From positions 602,296 to 609,036 of the forward strand of contig CP070773.1 in NCBI GenBank assembly GCA_020345945.1: a DNA stretch of 6,741 bases. Direction: 5' to 3'. The notes under the pieces are model-generated. The model was not told the DNA's origin. It searched no databases and saw nothing but the letters and a program-made list of their open reading frames with translations. Positions within the stretch are counted from its first letter, which is position 1. Every line of letters starts with the position of its first letter. The stretch comes from Candidatus Bathyarchaeota archaeon (GTDB lineage: Archaea > Thermoproteota > Bathyarchaeia > RBG-16-48-13 > GCA-020345945). The translations under genes were made by a program, and so were the position numbers. Of the stretch, positions 5,242-6,741 are shown piece by piece.

Positions 5242-6741
5242 ATGGTACTAGACGGAGTATTATCTCTTAGTCGTTCTGACCCTAAGATAAAGGACTTAGT
5301 AGCCTCCTTCATCGATGAGGCAAACCGTTCAACTCTCGTTAGAGGAGTTTCCGATGATAGGCTTGAAGAGGCCGCGCAGGTTACAGACTGGAAGATCAAG
5401 AACAATATACTTCTTCTGACAATCGAGTCTGGAAAGCTGGTCAGGGCAACTTCAGGGCTTCTCCGTGTAAGGAAAGCGTTGGCTCCTTTACTAGGAAGAG
5501 AGCTGAGAATCGGGGTGCGTGACATCTCGGTTGCAGCTCTAAGAGTATTCATACCGCTGACGGTCAAACCGGATGAAGAGACCATTACAAGAGTTAAGTC
5601 GATTCCTAAGGTTTCTTCCATCGAACTTAATGAGCAGGGAGTATTGATCGGTTTTGAGTTATTAACGGAAGGAGAGGTTCAAAAAGGAATCCCTGAAAGG
5701 GCAATCCATCTTGCGGAGAGACTATTTACTGAAGAAGAACTCAAAGAGACTCAGGTTCCGCAAGAGACTCTGATCGTGCGACAGAGTGGTGAAAAGCCGA
5801 TACTTTATCGTGAAGATCCCATGCAGGTTGCGATAGACAAGGGATGGGTGAAGGAGTTTCCAGGTCGTGGTCAGTGGATCTATACCCCACCGTACGTTAG
5901 GCTTCTTGAGACCCTCGAGAAGATACTTATGGATGAGATCGTTCACAAGTTGGGATTCATTCCGTTCATGTTGCCTAAATTGATCCCTCTTGAGGTCATG
6001 AAGTTGATGCCGGGATACTTTGACAGCATTCCTGAAGGAATGTACTATGTCTGCCCTCCCCCAAGGGATTCAGAAGCCTTCGATAGATTCAAGAATCTCT
6101 ACAGGATAACTCGTGAGGTTTCACGTGAGGAGCTTAAACGAGTAGTCAAGGAACCGAACTATGTTCTCGATCCATCTCAGTGTACACCTCTATGGTATTT
6201 CTTAAGCCATGAGACTATCGATGTCTCTCTCCTCCCCTTCAAGTTCTACGATAGATCAGGATGGACCTATAGGTGGGAAGGTGGTGGGGTGGAAGGTTTG
6301 GTACGTGTTCAGGAATTTCGACGGGTAGAACTCGTCTATATCGCTGATCCAGAGGAGACTGCTAAGATTCGTGACTCCGTGCTTGAAGAGTCTATTAGAG
6401 TTGTCGATGAGATCTTAGGGATGGAGTGGAGGATTGTCGCGGCCTCACCATTCTTTGTCCGTAAAGAAGAGGCTGCTCGCATAGAAGGTGGAGAGAGTAT
6501 TGATATCCCGGCCTATGACTTAGAGGTCTATCTTCCCTATAGAGGTGAAAGGGAGTCCTCTGAATGGCTTGAGATAACCTCTTGTTTTATTCATAAGAAA
6601 GAGTTCGTTGACTCGTTTAGAATCCGGGAAGCTAAGAATAAAGAGATTTGGTCTGGTTGCAGTGGTCTCGGAGTAAGCAGATGGGTTGCCGCTTTCCTTG
6701 CTACATATGGATTTGATGTTGCTTTGTGGCCGGATAGAGTT
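5242..6741 (+). CDS. serS: Type 2 (methanogen-type) seryl-tRNA synthetase, C-terminus cut by window edge
   Basis: The enzyme charges tRNA-Ser with serine using ATP, and also supplies Ser-tRNA-Sec where selenocysteine is used. The frame is open for 500 codons to the edge; the family ends some 15-20 residues after the final LWPDRV. It matches the rare type 2 SerRS, not the common type. The N-terminal tRNA-binding domain has FIDEAN..TLVRG, VTDWKI and ESGKLVRATSGLLRVRK. RGQWI, MLPKLIP and YYVCPPP follow, then motif 2 RVQEFRRVELVYI and motif 3 WSGCSGLGVSRWVAAFLA. The three zinc ligands of this type are present: Cys314 (SQCTPLW), Glu346 (RWEGGG) and Cys473 (WSGCSG). ATG 5242 has AGG six bases upstream but begins about four residues short of relatives. 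GTG 5212 adds ten residues and is the alternative. Its position after pcc1 replaces the usual eS1 gene. Confidence 0.93.
   Translation, partial: MVLDGVLSLSRSDPKIKDLVASFIDEANRSTLVRGVSDDRLEEAAQVTDWKIKNNILLLTIESGKLVRATSGLLRVRKALAPLLGRELRIGVRDISVAALRVFIPLTVKPDEETITRVKSIPKVSSIELNEQGVLIGFELLTEGEVQKGIPERAIHLAERLFTEEELKETQVPQETLIVRQSGEKPILYREDPMQVAIDKGWVKEFPGRGQWIYTPPYVRLLETLEKILMDEIVHKLGFIPFMLPKLIPLEVMKLMPGYFDSIPEGMYYVCPPPRDSEAFDRFKNLYRITREVSREELKRVVKEPNYVLDPSQCTPLWYFLSHETIDVSLLPFKFYDRSGWTYRWEGGGVEGLVRVQEFRRVELVYIADPEETAKIRDSVLEESIRVVDEILGMEWRIVAASPFFVRKEEAARIEGGESIDIPAYDLEVYLPYRGERESSEWLEITSCFIHKKEFVDSFRIREAKNKEIWSGCSGLGVSRWVAAFLATYGFDVALWPDRV

Noticed and set aside
1..6741. CRISPR arrays, insertion sequences, long repeats or tRNA/rRNA genes.
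   Set aside because: No regularly spaced repeats, transposase frames, terminal inverted repeats or cloverleaf structures were seen. The window is nearly filled by housekeeping genes.

Overview
This is archaeal chromosomal DNA. Every recognisable protein is an archaeal informational or tRNA-modification protein: aIF5B, three KEOPS subunits (Kae1, Bud32, Pcc1), an archaeal-type RecJ-like DHH phosphoesterase, uS15 and a methanogen-type (type 2) seryl-tRNA synthetase. Upstream signals are also archaeal, with TATA boxes and GGTG or GGAGG ribosome-binding sites. About half of the starts are GTG or TTG. The lineage cannot be fixed from the sequence. Type 2 SerRS is best known from methanogens, and introns in protein genes are best known from Crenarchaeota, so an uncultured or poorly sampled lineage is possible.

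Layout. The left part (1-1477) is on the minus strand and reads small membrane protein, then kae1, then the start of the aIF5B gene, which runs off the left edge. A 110-bp divergent promoter region (1478-1587) separates it from a plus-strand bud32-XTP/dITP pyrophosphatase pair whose genes overlap. A fresh TATA box then starts a uS15-DHH phosphoesterase-pcc1 cluster. After a 142-bp spacer comes SerRS, which is open at the right edge and lacks only its extreme C-terminus.

The main discovery is in the first 207 bases. The conserved start of aIF5B is broken by two short insertions of 30 and 32 nt. One lies inside the P-loop motif (GH / VDHGKTT) and the other directly before the switch I threonine (PGEM / TQHIGAS). 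Removing exactly these nucleotides restores a perfect aIF5B G-domain. Both junctions fold into a bulge-helix-bulge (BHB), the structure cut by archaeal tRNA splicing endonuclease. I therefore read them as two BHB introns in a protein-coding mRNA, with a 75-nt exon between them. Without splicing, translation stops after 22 codons.

The genes share a theme. Kae1, Bud32 and Pcc1 make the t6A37 modification of ANN-decoding tRNAs, SerRS charges tRNA-Ser, and aIF5B and uS15 act in translation initiation and the small subunit. The pyrophosphatase cleans the nucleotide pool and the DHH protein probably works on nucleic-acid ends. If the introns are real, aIF5B expression depends on tRNA-processing enzymes, tying it to the same tRNA-centred set of functions.
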